A stretch of 64,000 nucleotides of DNA from DATJLY01 sp035604615 (GTDB lineage: Bacteria; Pseudomonadota; Alphaproteobacteria; ATCC43930; CGMCC-115725): positions 53,159 through 117,158 of the forward strand of contig DATNID010000028.1 in the NCBI GenBank assembly GCA_035604615.1. Direction: 5' to 3'. Numbering within the stretch: the stretch's first letter is position 1; every line of letters starts with the position of its first letter. A program made the position numbers and the translations under genes. The notes under the pieces were generated by a model that had not been told where the DNA came from, did no database searches, and was given only the letters and a program-made list of their open reading frames with translations. This document shows positions 7,723 to 16,087 of the stretch, one piece after another.

Positions 7723-8604
7723 ATGGCGGACGGCACGGGCTTCCCGCCCGGCGTGGCGGAGAAGATCAAGGCGATCGGCGCGCGGTTCGGCGAGGAAATC
7801 CTGGCCCAGATGCGCGAGATATACACGCCGCTGGTGCGGGGGCAATCGGCGGCGGGCGTGACGGTCACGGCGGACATCGCCTATGGCAAAGATCCGCGCC
7901 AGAAGCTCGATCTCTACCGGCCCGGAGGAAGCCGGCTGCCGGTGCTGGTCTACATGCCCGGCGGCGGCTATGTCGGCGGCGACAAGAACATGGATGGCGT
8001 GTTCTACCGCAACCTCGGCCTTTATTTCGCGCGCCACGGCTATCTGACGGTGGTCGCGAATTATCGCCTCGCGCCGGCCCATGGCTGGCCCGCGGGCACG
8101 CAGGACACAGGGAGCGCCATCGCCTGGGCGCGCAGGGAGGCGGAGGCCCATGGCGGCGATGCCGGACGGCTCTTCCTGTTCGGGCAATCGGCGGGCGCTT
8201 CGCATGCCGCGAGTTACCTGTTCGATCCGCAATTCCATCCGGCCTCGGGCGCGGGCGTTACCGCTTGCGTGCTGATGAGCGGCGGCACCTATCGCATTCC
8301 GCCCAATCCGACGCCCAACGCCGTCGCCTATTTCGGCGCCGACGCCAGCCAGTATGAGGCGCGCTCGGCCCTCACCCATGTCGGCAAGAGCAAGGTGCCG
8401 CTGTTCCTTTCCGTCGCCGAGTACGATCCGGGGGCGCTGACCGCGCCGACCTTCGACCTCGCCCGCGCGGTCTCGCTGCGGGACGGCAAGGCGCCGCAGT
8501 TCACCTTCTTCCGCGGCCACAACCACGTCTCGACGGTGCAGAGCCTGGGCTCGAGCCAGGACGACGTGGGCGCGCGGGTGCGGGAGTTCCTGGGCGGGTT
8601 CTGA
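7723..8604 (+). CDS. alpha/beta hydrolase (esterase, HSL/carboxylesterase type)
   Basis: A 293-residue alpha/beta hydrolase. The oxyanion motif reads MPGGGY (residues about 76-81) where HGGG is more usual, the nucleophile elbow is GQSAG near residue 150, and the acid and base candidates are the Asp in AEYDPGA and the His in FRGHNHVS. It probably hydrolyses short carboxylic esters in the cytoplasm; no signal peptide is present. GGGAGG precedes the ATG. A second hydrolase gene follows 30 bases downstream on the same strand, so the two may be co-transcribed. Confidence 0.8.
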   Translation: MADGTGFPPGVAEKIKAIGARFGEEILAQMREIYTPLVRGQSAAGVTVTADIAYGKDPRQKLDLYRPGGSRLPVLVYMPGGGYVGGDKNMDGVFYRNLGLYFARHGYLTVVANYRLAPAHGWPAGTQDTGSAIAWARREAEAHGGDAGRLFLFGQSAGASHAASYLFDPQFHPASGAGVTACVLMSGGTYRIPPNPTPNAVAYFGADASQYEARSALTHVGKSKVPLFLSVAEYDPGALTAPTFDLARAVSLRDGKAPQFTFFRGHNHVSTVQSLGSSQDDVGARVREFLGGF

Positions 8605-8634
8605 GCAACATTCAGTCCCTGGGGGAGGACTGCA

Positions 8635-9972
8635 ATGACACCCGAGACGCGCTACGCCAAAAGCGGGACCGTCAGCATCGCCTATCAAGTCGTGGGAGAC
8701 GGGCCCATCGACCTGGTGATGGTTCCGGGCTTCATCTCGAACGTCGAGATCGGCTGGGAGGAGCCGAACTACGCCAAGTTCCTCATGCGGCTTGCCGCGA
8801 TCTCGCGGCTCATCCTGTTCGACAAGCGCGGCACGGGCTTGTCCGACAGGGTCGCGGAGATAGCCCCGCTCGAGGTCCGCATGGACGACGTGCGGGCGGT
8901 GATGGACGCAGCCGGGTCGCAGCGCGCCGCGGTTTTCGGCATCTCCGAAGGCGGCTCGATGTCGGCGCTGTTCGCATCGACCTATCCCGACCGGACCAGC
9001 GCCCTCATCACCGCCGGCAGCTTCGCGCGCGCGTGCTGGGCACCCGATTACGAATGGGGCGTGCCGCTGACCGCCATCGACGCGATGATCGCGCATGTGG
9101 AGCAGGAATGGGGCTCGACCGCGCGTGCCGCGGCGAACGCGCCCTCGATGGCGAACGACCCGGACTATGTGCGGTGGTACGGGCGCCACCTGCGCATGGG
9201 CGCCAGCCCCGCCTCGGCAGCGATGATAATCCGCATGACCCGTGACATCGATATCCGGCACCTGCTACCGGCGATCCGGGTGCCGACGCTCGTCCTCCAC
9301 GGCACCCGGGACGCGTTCATCGACGTGCGGCACGGACGCTATATGGCCGCGCGCATTCCCGACGCGAAGCTGGTCGAATTGAATTCGCCCGACCATTTTC
9401 CCTGGCTCACCGACACGGACACGGCGGTGAGCGCGATCGCGGATTTTCTCGCCAAGGTGCGCGCGGATGCGGAGCCCGACCGCGTGCTCGCGACCGTGCT
9501 CTTCACCGACATCGTCGGCGCAACGGAGAAGGCCGCTTCCCTAGGCGACCGAGGCTGGCACGGACTTCTCGACCAACATCACGCCGCCGTGCGCCGCAAT
9601 CTCGCGCGCTTCCGCGGCCGCGAGATCGACAATGCCGGCGACGGATTCCTCGCCGCTTTCGACGGTCCCGCGCGGGCCGTCCGCTGCGCCTGCGCGATCT
9701 CCGATGAGATGCGCCCGCTCGGATTGGAAATCCGCGCCGGGCTTCACACCGGCGAATGCGAAGTGATGGGCGAGAAGCTCGGCGGCATCGCCGTTCACAC
9801 CGGCGCGCGCGTCGCCGCGCTCGCCGGTGCGGGCGAGGTGCTGGTGTCATCGACCGTGAAGGATTTGGTCGCCGGCTCGGGTCTCAGCTTTTCGGATCGT
9901 GGAGCCAAATCGCTCAAGGGCGTGCCCGGCGAGTGGCGCCTCTACGCGGTCGAACGCTCGCCCGCGAGCTAG
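8635..9972 (+). CDS. alpha/beta hydrolase fused to a class III cyclase domain
   Basis: A 445-residue fusion. Residues about 1-275 form an alpha/beta hydrolase with nucleophile elbow GISEG (near 104) and a C-terminal Asp/His pair (GTRDAF, SPDHFPW). Residues about 285-440 form a class III cyclase domain with metal-binding VLFTDIVGAT and NAGDGFLAAF. The position normally held by the conserved Asn appears to be His (GIAVHTGARVA), while the downstream Arg is kept, so catalytic competence is uncertain. This hydrolase-cyclase architecture is known in mycobacteria and alphaproteobacteria; the ligand or ester substrate is unknown. The 3' end overlaps the end of sdhB by four bases. Confidence 0.85.
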   Translation: MTPETRYAKSGTVSIAYQVVGDGPIDLVMVPGFISNVEIGWEEPNYAKFLMRLAAISRLILFDKRGTGLSDRVAEIAPLEVRMDDVRAVMDAAGSQRAAVFGISEGGSMSALFASTYPDRTSALITAGSFARACWAPDYEWGVPLTAIDAMIAHVEQEWGSTARAAANAPSMANDPDYVRWYGRHLRMGASPASAAMIIRMTRDIDIRHLLPAIRVPTLVLHGTRDAFIDVRHGRYMAARIPDAKLVELNSPDHFPWLTDTDTAVSAIADFLAKVRADAEPDRVLATVLFTDIVGATEKAASLGDRGWHGLLDQHHAAVRRNLARFRGREIDNAGDGFLAAFDGPARAVRCACAISDEMRPLGLEIRAGLHTGECEVMGEKLGGIAVHTGARVAALAGAGEVLVSSTVKDLVAGSGLSFSDRGAKSLKGVPGEWRLYAVERSPAS

Positions 9973-10748
9973 CGCCGCGCCACCATCATCTTCTTGATCT
10001 CGGCGATCGCCTTGGCGGGGTTCAGCCCCTTGGGGCAGGTGCGGGTGCAGTTCATGATGGTGTGGCAGCGATAGAGCCGGAATGGGTCCTCGAGCTTGTC
10101 GAGCCGCTCGCCCGTCTTCTCGTCGCGGCTGTCGGCGAGCCAGCGATAAGCCTGGAGCAGCACCGCGGGGCCGAGATAGCGGTCGCCGTTCCACCAATAG
10201 CTGGGACAGCTCGTGGTGCAGCAGAAGCACAGGATGCACTCCCACAGCCCGTCGAGCTTCTCGCGCTCGGCCACCGACTGCGCACGCTCGCGGTCGGGGG
10301 GCGGCGGGCTGTCGCTTTGCAGCCACGGCTCGATGGCGCGGTACTGCGCGTAGACATGCGTCAGGTCCGGCACCAGATCCTTCACCACCGGCAGGTGCGG
10401 CAGGGGGTAGATCTTGACGTCGCCCTTCACCTCGTCGATCCCCTTGAGGCAGGCGAGCGTGTTGGTGCCGTCGATGTTCATGGCGCACGAGCCGCAAATG
10501 CCCTCGCGGCACGAGCGGCGAAAGGTCAGCGTGGTGTCGACCTCGTTCTTGATCTTGATGAGCGCGTCCAACACCATCGGCCCGCACTGGTCGAGATCGA
10601 TCTCGTAGGTGTCGAGGCGCGGGTTGCGTCCGTCCTCGGGGTTCCAGCGATAGATCTTGAACGATCTGACCCGCTTGGCGCCTTGCGGCGCGGGATAGGT
10701 CGTGCCAGCGCCGACCTTGGAGTTCTTCGGAAGCGTGAACTGGGCCAT
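9969..10748 (-). CDS. sdhB: succinate dehydrogenase iron-sulfur subunit
   Basis: A 259-residue subunit of complex II carrying electrons from SdhA to quinone. Cys clusters are visible in order: CREGICGSC plus a later C for the [2Fe-2S] centre, then CILCFCCTTSCPSYW and CHTIMNCTRTCPKGLNP for the [4Fe-4S] and [3Fe-4S] centres. It is the last gene of sdhCDAB, 10 bases after sdhA. The C-terminus ends in KKMMVARR, as in other alphaproteobacterial SdhB proteins. Confidence 0.96.
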   Translation of the reverse strand: MAQFTLPKNSKVGAGTTYPAPQGAKRVRSFKIYRWNPEDGRNPRLDTYEIDLDQCGPMVLDALIKIKNEVDTTLTFRRSCREGICGSCAMNIDGTNTLACLKGIDEVKGDVKIYPLPHLPVVKDLVPDLTHVYAQYRAIEPWLQSDSPPPPDRERAQSVAEREKLDGLWECILCFCCTTSCPSYWWNGDRYLGPAVLLQAYRWLADSRDEKTGERLDKLEDPFRLYRCHTIMNCTRTCPKGLNPAKAIAEIKKMMVARR

Positions 10749-10758
10749 TGCCTGCTTC

Positions 10759-12549
10759 TCAGTAGACGCGCGCCTTGGGCGGGAAGGGCTGGACCTCGTT
10801 CGAGAGGGTGAAGCCGTGGACCGGCCGGTAGCCCAGCCTAACCTTGCCGCTCTCGTCGAGCCACGACACGGTGTGCTTCATCCAGCCCGCGTCGTCGCGC
10901 TCGGGGAAATCCTCGCGCGCATGCGCGCCGCGGCTTTCCTCGCGGTTCAAGGCCGAGTTGAGCGCCACCACCGACTGCGCCACCAGATTGTCGAGCTCCA
11001 AGGCCTCGGCCAGGTCGCTGTTCCAGACCATCGAGCGGTCGGAGATGCCGAGATCGCCCATCGAGGCGGCCACGTCGGCGATCTTGCGCACGCCCTCGGC
11101 CAAGGTCGCCTGGGTGCGGAACACGGCGCAGTCGTTTTGCATCGTGCGCTGCATGGCGAGCCTGATCTCGCCCGCCTTGAGGCGCCCCTTGGCGTTCCTC
11201 ACCTTGTCGAGCCGTGCGAGCGACGCCTCGCCGGCCGACGCGGCCAGCGGCTTCACCGGCATGCCGGGCCTCACCTGCTCGGCGGTCTTGAGCGCGGCGG
11301 CGCGGCCGAACACGACGATGTCGAGGAGCGAGTTGCAGCCGAGCCGGTTCGCGCCGTGCACCGAGACGCACGCCGCCTCGCCGATCGCCATCAGACCGGC
11401 GCAGACCCGGTCGGGATCGGACTCGGTGGGGTTAAGCGCCTCGCCGTGATAGTTGGTCGGGATGCCGCCCATGTTGTAATGGACGGTCGGCAGCACCGGA
11501 ATGGGCTCGCGCGTCACGTCGACGCCGGAAAAGATCTTCGCGGTTTCGGAGATGCCGGGCAGGCGCTCGTGCAGCATCTTGGGCTCGAGATGCTCGAGAT
11601 GGAGCAGGATGTGGTCCTTGCTCGGGCCGCAGCCGCGCCCCTCGCGGATCTCGATGGTCATGGCGCGGCTGACCACGTCGCGCGACGCCAGATCCTTGGC
11701 CGAGGGCGCGTAGCGCTCCATGAAGCGCTCGCCCTCGGAATTGGTGAGATATCCCCCTTCGCCGCGCGCACCTTCGGTGATGAGGCAGCCGGCGCCGTAG
11801 ATGCCGGTGGGATGGAACTGGATGAACTCCATGTCCTGGAGCGGCAGGTCGGCGCGCAGCACCATGGCGTTGCCGTCGCCGGTGCAGGTATGGGCCGAGG
11901 TGCAGGAGAAATAGGCCCGGCCATAGCCGCCCGTCGCCAGAATCACGCGATGGGCGCGGAAGCGGTGGATGCTGCCGTCCTCGAGGCACCACGCCATCAC
12001 GCCGCGGCACACGCGGTCCTCGTCCATGATGAGGTCGAGCGCGAAATACTCGACGAAGAACTCGGCATTGTGCTTGAGGCACTGCTGGTAGAGCGTGTGG
12101 ATGATGGCGTGGCCGGTGCGGTCGGCGGCGGCGTTGGCGCGCTTGGCCATGGCGCCGCCGTAATTCACCGTGTGGCCGCCGAACGGGCGCTGGTAGATGC
12201 GCCCGTCCTCGATGCGCGAGAACGGCACGCCCATGTGCTCGAGCTCGATCACCGCCGGGATCGCCTCGCGGCACATGTATTCGATCGCGTCCTGGTCGCC
12301 GAGCCAGTCCGCGCCCTTGACCGTGTCGTACATGTGCCAGCGCCAGTCGTCCTCGCCCATGTTGCCGAGCGCGGCGGCGACGCCGCCTTGCGCCGCAACG
12401 GTGTGGCTGCGGGTCGGGAACACCTTGGTGATGCAGGCGGTGGTGAGGCCGGCCATCGTCGTGCCCAAGGTCGCGCGCAAGCCCGCGCCGCCGGCGCCGA
12501 CGACGATCACATCGTAGGCATGGTCGATGATCGGATAGCTCTGCGCCAT
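10759..12549 (-). CDS. sdhA: succinate dehydrogenase flavoprotein subunit
   Basis: A 596-residue FAD-binding catalytic subunit that oxidises succinate to fumarate. The N-terminal VIVVGAGGAGLRA is the dinucleotide fold; the His for covalent FAD attachment is in RSHTVAAQGG; the later RGEGGYLTNSEGERFMERY segment is typical of the active-site region. The ATG at 12549 (MAQSYPIIDH) gives the family N-terminus; the open frame extends 13 codons further without support. It lies seven bases after sdhD. Confidence 0.96.
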   Translation of the reverse strand: MAQSYPIIDHAYDVIVVGAGGAGLRATLGTTMAGLTTACITKVFPTRSHTVAAQGGVAAALGNMGEDDWRWHMYDTVKGADWLGDQDAIEYMCREAIPAVIELEHMGVPFSRIEDGRIYQRPFGGHTVNYGGAMAKRANAAADRTGHAIIHTLYQQCLKHNAEFFVEYFALDLIMDEDRVCRGVMAWCLEDGSIHRFRAHRVILATGGYGRAYFSCTSAHTCTGDGNAMVLRADLPLQDMEFIQFHPTGIYGAGCLITEGARGEGGYLTNSEGERFMERYAPSAKDLASRDVVSRAMTIEIREGRGCGPSKDHILLHLEHLEPKMLHERLPGISETAKIFSGVDVTREPIPVLPTVHYNMGGIPTNYHGEALNPTESDPDRVCAGLMAIGEAACVSVHGANRLGCNSLLDIVVFGRAAALKTAEQVRPGMPVKPLAASAGEASLARLDKVRNAKGRLKAGEIRLAMQRTMQNDCAVFRTQATLAEGVRKIADVAASMGDLGISDRSMVWNSDLAEALELDNLVAQSVVALNSALNREESRGAHAREDFPERDDAGWMKHTVSWLDESGKVRLGYRPVHGFTLSNEVQPFPPKARVY

Positions 12550-12556
12550 GGCGGCC

Positions 12557-12949
12557 TCAAACTCCCAGCGCGATGCGCAGCTCGGCATAGATCGCGGCCG
12601 CCGCCAGCACCGCGGCGGCGAAGCGGTTGAGAACCAGCGCCGCCATCCGCAGCCACGCGTTGGCGACGTAATCCTCGATCACCACCTGCACGCCCAGCGC
12701 CATGTGATAGAAGCCCACGATCAGCAGCAGCAGCATCAGGATCGCCGGCAGCGGCTCGCCGAGCCAGCGCACCACGTCGGGCCTGGGCGCGCCCACCAGC
12801 GCCACCAGCGAGGCGCAGAACCACAGCGTCAGCACGATGAGCGCCACCGCCGTGAGACGCTGCGCCCACCAGTGCGCGACCCCTTCCTTGGCCGAGCCGA
12901 GACCGATGGCGCGGCCCAGCGGCGAGCGCATGTCGGCGCGCTCGCTCAT
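12557..12949 (-). CDS. sdhD: succinate dehydrogenase membrane anchor subunit
   Basis: A 130-residue membrane anchor with three predicted TM helices. The haem/quinone region reads IVGFYHMALGVQVVIEDYV, with the haem-ligand His followed by the Asp-Tyr pair of SdhD. The ATG overlaps the stop of sdhC (12946-12949), which indicates translational coupling; the longer open frame upstream runs through sdhC and is not used. The N-terminus MSERADMRSPLGRA resembles alphaproteobacterial SdhD. Confidence 0.93.
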   Translation of the reverse strand: MSERADMRSPLGRAIGLGSAKEGVAHWWAQRLTAVALIVLTLWFCASLVALVGAPRPDVVRWLGEPLPAILMLLLLIVGFYHMALGVQVVIEDYVANAWLRMAALVLNRFAAAVLAAAAIYAELRIALGV

Positions 12950-13341
12950 GCGTGCGACCACATAGCGAGCCCGGCGATCCAGGCGATGACGGTCAAGCCC
13001 GCGCTCGCCGCCACCACCGTCCAGCCGGTGAGATAGACCTGCTTCAGCTCGAAGCCCAAGCCCATGTCCCATGCCAGGTGGCGGATGCCGTTGCACAGAT
13101 GGAAGAACAGCGAAAACGTCCAGCCCAGCAGCAGCAGGAGGCCCAGCCACGAGCCCCAGAAATATTGCGCCACGGCGAAGGCGTGGTCGCCCGAGGCGGC
13201 GGCGACCAGCCACCACACCAGCGCGATGCTGCCGGCGGCGAGCGCCAGCCCGGTCGCTCGATGCGTGATCGACAGCACCGAGGTGAGCTGCGGCTGATAG
13301 ATTTGCAGGTGCGGCGACAGCGGCCGTTCGGCTGGCGACAT
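12946..13341 (-). CDS. sdhC: succinate dehydrogenase cytochrome b556 subunit
   Basis: A 131-residue membrane subunit with three TM helices. The signature RPLSPHLQIYQPQLTSVLSI lies near the N-terminus, and a haem-ligand His is in LFFHLCNGIRHL. The ATG at 13341 (MSPAERPLSP) was chosen over an upstream TTG at 13389 because family members start just before RPLSPHLQIY. It is the first gene of the sdhCDAB operon and lies about 43 bases downstream of the predicted start site of the promoter at 13391-13419. Confidence 0.93.
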   Translation of the reverse strand: MSPAERPLSPHLQIYQPQLTSVLSITHRATGLALAAGSIALVWWLVAAASGDHAFAVAQYFWGSWLGLLLLLGWTFSLFFHLCNGIRHLAWDMGLGFELKQVYLTGWTVVAASAGLTVIAWIAGLAMWSHA

Positions 13342-13390
13342 CGGGGGACCCTGGATCGCGGGGAGGGCGAGCTTACGGCGGAGGATCAAA

Positions 13391-13419
13391 GATTTAGCCG
13401 CGCCTTCCGCTTAAGTCAA
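13391..13419 (-). promoter_or_regulatory. predicted sigma70 promoter of sdhCDAB
   Basis: On the minus strand TTGACT (13419-13414), exactly 17 bases, then TAAATC (13396-13391). The -35 is close to consensus, the -10 is weak. The predicted start near 13384 leaves a leader of about 43 bases before sdhC. Confidence 0.5.
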
Positions 13420-14038
13420 TCGGGCCCGCCACGAAGCTGTGGACAGAACGGGGGATCGGTCGGGGATGGAATGTGCGCGTCGTGCGCGTTTATGCACAAG
13501 ATTCTCGCACGCGGCACGTGATCGCATCTTGTCGCGCGCGGACGCGTGCGAGACCATCACTGCGGCTCGCGAGAGCGCCGGCACGTCCGGTCCGCGCGGC
13601 TGGCTCCCCTCGCGGTGAGCGGCCAGCGTGGCGGATGTGCCGGAGTGAAACCCGCCCGGCCAGGGCGGGCGTACCGGCGAGTGCCGTCGCCGGCTCAACC
13701 CGGCGGCGGTACGAGGACGGGCGAAACGCGATCCGCCGATCGCACGACGCTGGCCGCTCGGCCCGGGTGGTCCTGGCGCAGCGATTGGCGGGTCGAGCCG
13801 CCCGGCCGACCCCACGGGTTCCGCGGAGCCCGCGCCGGGCCGAGAGCGGCGTCCTTTGCGGCGCTTCGGATCGGGGGGTCGATCCGTTCGCGAGCCGGGG
13901 GCCCCTTGGGCTCCCGAGAGGCGTCAGGAGCGTCCGCGAGGGCGCGCGGTGGAGACTTCGGTCCCGCCCCTGACGCCTCTCCCTTTTTGCGCCGGCGCGA
14001 TATAGTCGCGCGAGAGAGAAGACGTCCGGGAGGACAAG
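13420..14038. other. gene-free region with several strong inverted repeats
   Basis: About 620 bases between divergent sdhC and the first solute-binding protein, with no convincing gene; the open frames here are Arg/Pro/Gly-rich in every reading frame. It holds perfect inverted repeats: 11-bp arms at 13503-13513 and 13543-13553; a 7-bp hairpin CCCGCCC-GGCCA-GGGCGGG at 13651-13669; a 7-bp pair at 13670-13676 and 13707-13713; and 13-bp arms at 13916-13928 and 13969-13981 followed by TTTTT. It may be a structured leader, a degenerate element, or a mixture. Confidence 0.5.
13916..13988 (+). terminator. long stem-loop followed by a T-run
   Basis: Perfect 13-bp arms (GAGAGGCGTCAGG at 13916-13928 and its complement at 13969-13981) enclose 40 bases that can pair further (GGGCG with CGCCC), and CC plus TTTTT follows. 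The shape is terminator-like, though the loop is long. It ends only 50 bases before the start of the solute-binding protein at 14039, so it could act as an attenuator in that gene's leader as well as a terminator of anything read from upstream. Confidence 0.45.
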
Positions 14039-15052
14039 ATGCGTCTCGTGAGAGTGTCGTGCGCGCTGCTGGCGGCGGCCGCGTTGCTGTTGGGCGCGGG
14101 CACCGCGCACGCGCAGGCGCCGGTGAAAATTCGCATCGCCTGGGTGGTGCCGATCGGCAACTGGGCGTCGATCATCTACGAGAAGACCGACCTCATGACG
14201 CATTACGGCAAGTCCTACGTGGTCGAGCCGGTGCGGTTCCAATCGACGCCAACCATGATCACGGCCCTGGGCGCGGGCGAGCTCGAGATCGCCGACTTCG
14301 CCTTCTCGTCGTTCGCGATCGCGGTCGAGAATGCCGGCATGAGCGACCTGCGCATCATCGCCGACGAGGCCCGCGACGGCACCCCCGGCTACTACACGGC
14401 CCAATATCTCGTGTTCAAGGACGGGCCGGTGAAGACGATCGACGATCTCAAGGGCAAGGTGTTCGCCTCGGTCGGCCGCGGCGCCGCCATCGACATCCCG
14501 GTGCGCGCGCTGCTGCGCAAGCACGGGCTCGAGGACCCGCGCGATTACACCACGGTCGAGGGGCCGTTCCCGAATCTCGGCGCCATGCTGCTCGACCGCA
14601 AGGTCGATCTGATTCCGACCGTGCCGCCCTTCGCTTACGAGCCCAAGCTCATGGCGTCGAGCCGGACGTTGTTCACGGTGAAGGACGCGCTCGGTGGCGA
14701 GACCGAGCTCATCATCTGGGCCGCGCGCGACGGCTTCCTGCAGAAGAACCGCGCCGCCATGGTCGACCTGATGGAGGACGCGGTGCGCGCCGTTCATTTC
14801 TTCCGCGATCCCAAGAACCACGACGCGGCGGTGCAGATCGCCGCCAAGGTCGCCAAGCAGCCGCCGGAGCGCGTCGGCTATGTATTCACCAATGCGGACG
14901 ACTACCAGGACCCGAACATGATGCCCGATCTCGCAAGCTTTCAGCGCGCGATCGACATCCAGCACGATACGGGCTTCCTCAAAGAGAAGCTCGACGCCAG
15001 CAAATACGCCGACCTCGCCATCCTCAAGGAGGCGGTGGCGCGAATCAAATAA
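14039..15052 (+). CDS. ABC-type periplasmic solute-binding protein (NMT1/TauA-like), copy 1
   Basis: A 337-residue secreted protein with an N-terminal signal peptide ending near AHA-QAP (residues 22-27) and a type 2 periplasmic-binding fold. IRIAWVVPIGNWASI opens the mature domain, and GELEIADFAFSSFAIAVE and GPVKTIDDLKGKVFASVG are the ligand-domain segments typical of the nitrate/sulfonate/taurine (NMT1) group. The ligand cannot be told from sequence. GGGAGG precedes the ATG. A close paralogue follows 21 bases downstream, and no permease or ATPase gene lies nearby. Confidence 0.82.
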   Translation: MRLVRVSCALLAAAALLLGAGTAHAQAPVKIRIAWVVPIGNWASIIYEKTDLMTHYGKSYVVEPVRFQSTPTMITALGAGELEIADFAFSSFAIAVENAGMSDLRIIADEARDGTPGYYTAQYLVFKDGPVKTIDDLKGKVFASVGRGAAIDIPVRALLRKHGLEDPRDYTTVEGPFPNLGAMLLDRKVDLIPTVPPFAYEPKLMASSRTLFTVKDALGGETELIIWAARDGFLQKNRAAMVDLMEDAVRAVHFFRDPKNHDAAVQIAAKVAKQPPERVGYVFTNADDYQDPNMMPDLASFQRAIDIQHDTGFLKEKLDASKYADLAILKEAVARIK

Positions 15053-15073
15053 ACGGCGTGGGGAGGACATGAC

Positions 15074-16087
15074 ATGCGCGTGACGAAAATCCTGCCGGCC
15101 GCGATCGCGGCGGCATTGACGCTGGCGGGCGGCCCATCGCCTTCCGCCGCCGAGCCGTTGAAGATCCGCATCTCCTGGGTGGTGCCGATCGGCAACTGGG
15201 CCTCGATCGTCTACGAGAAAAAGGACCTGATGCGGCACTACGGCCAATCCTATGTCGTGGAGCCGATCCATTTCCAAGGCACACCGCCGATGATTGCGGC
15301 GATCGCGGCGGGCGAGCTCGAGATCGCCGACCTGGCGTTCTCGTCCTTCGCGCTCGCGGTCGAGAACGCGGAGATGAGCGATCTGCGTGTCATCGGCGAC
15401 GAGTCCCAGGACGGCGTCGCGGGCCATGCGTCGGGCACGTATTTCGTCCTCAAGGACGGGCCGGTGAAGACGATCGACGACCTCAAGGGCAAGGTGCTGG
15501 CGACGGTCGGCGCCGGCGCCGCGCTCGACATCCCGGTGCGCGCCATGCTGCGCAAGCACGGGCTCGAGGACCGGCGCGACTACACCATGGTCGAGGCCGC
15601 CTTCCCCAACATGCTGCCGATGCTGATCGACAAGAAGATCGATTTCATGCCGGCGGTGAACCCGTTCGCGCGCGACCCGCGCTTCAAGGACACCGCGCGG
15701 CCCCTCTTCACGGTGGCCGAGGCGATGGGCGGGCCGACCCAGTTCATCGTCTGGACCGCGCATGCGAAGTTCCTCGAGAAGAACCATGCGGTGATGGTCG
15801 ATCTCCTCGAGGACACGGTGCGCGTGGTGCGCTTTCTCACCGATCCCGCCAACCACGCCGAGGTGATGCAGATCGCGGCCAAGATCAGCAAGCAGCCGGC
15901 CGCGAGCCTCGACTATGTCTATGGCCCGGAGGACACGTACCGCGACTCGAACATGCGCCCCAACCTCGACAATCTCCAGCGCGCCATCGACGTGCAGCAG
16001 CAGACGGGCTTCCTCAAGGAGAAGCTCGACGTGAGGAAGTACGCCGATCTGGGCCCGCTCGAGGAGGCGATCGCGCGGATCAAATAG
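15074..16087 (+). CDS. ABC-type periplasmic solute-binding protein (NMT1/TauA-like), copy 2
   Basis: Also 337 residues and collinear with the upstream gene along its whole length; shared segments include SWVVPIGNWASIVYEKKDLM, DGPVKTIDDLKGKVLATVG and a C-terminus ending EAIARIK. It has its own signal peptide (cleavage near PSAA-EPL). It arose by tandem duplication and has since diverged, mostly in the middle, so the two proteins may bind different ligands. The two genes are 21 bases apart and probably co-transcribed. The 3' end overlaps the convergent CitE-like gene by eight bases. Confidence 0.82.
   Translation: MRVTKILPAAIAAALTLAGGPSPSAAEPLKIRISWVVPIGNWASIVYEKKDLMRHYGQSYVVEPIHFQGTPPMIAAIAAGELEIADLAFSSFALAVENAEMSDLRVIGDESQDGVAGHASGTYFVLKDGPVKTIDDLKGKVLATVGAGAALDIPVRAMLRKHGLEDRRDYTMVEAAFPNMLPMLIDKKIDFMPAVNPFARDPRFKDTARPLFTVAEAMGGPTQFIVWTAHAKFLEKNHAVMVDLLEDTVRVVRFLTDPANHAEVMQIAAKISKQPAASLDYVYGPEDTYRDSNMRPNLDNLQRAIDVQQQTGFLKEKLDVRKYADLGPLEEAIARIK

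Noticed and set aside
6265..9261. A 998-codon open frame on the minus strand that contains zapE plus 600 further codons upstream.
   Set aside because: The extra part overlaps the DUF6494-like gene, the esterase and the hydrolase-cyclase fusion, all with clear family motifs; it is the antisense of their GC-rich codons.
10702..12630. A 642-codon plus-strand open frame opposite sdhA.
   Set aside because: It is antisense to sdhA and shows only the His/Arg/Val pattern produced by reverse reading of GC-rich codons.
13411..13815. A 134-codon minus-strand open frame in the hairpin-rich gap.
   Set aside because: The composition is Arg/Pro/Ser-rich in all frames and the reading runs through several inverted repeats; no conserved protein pattern.
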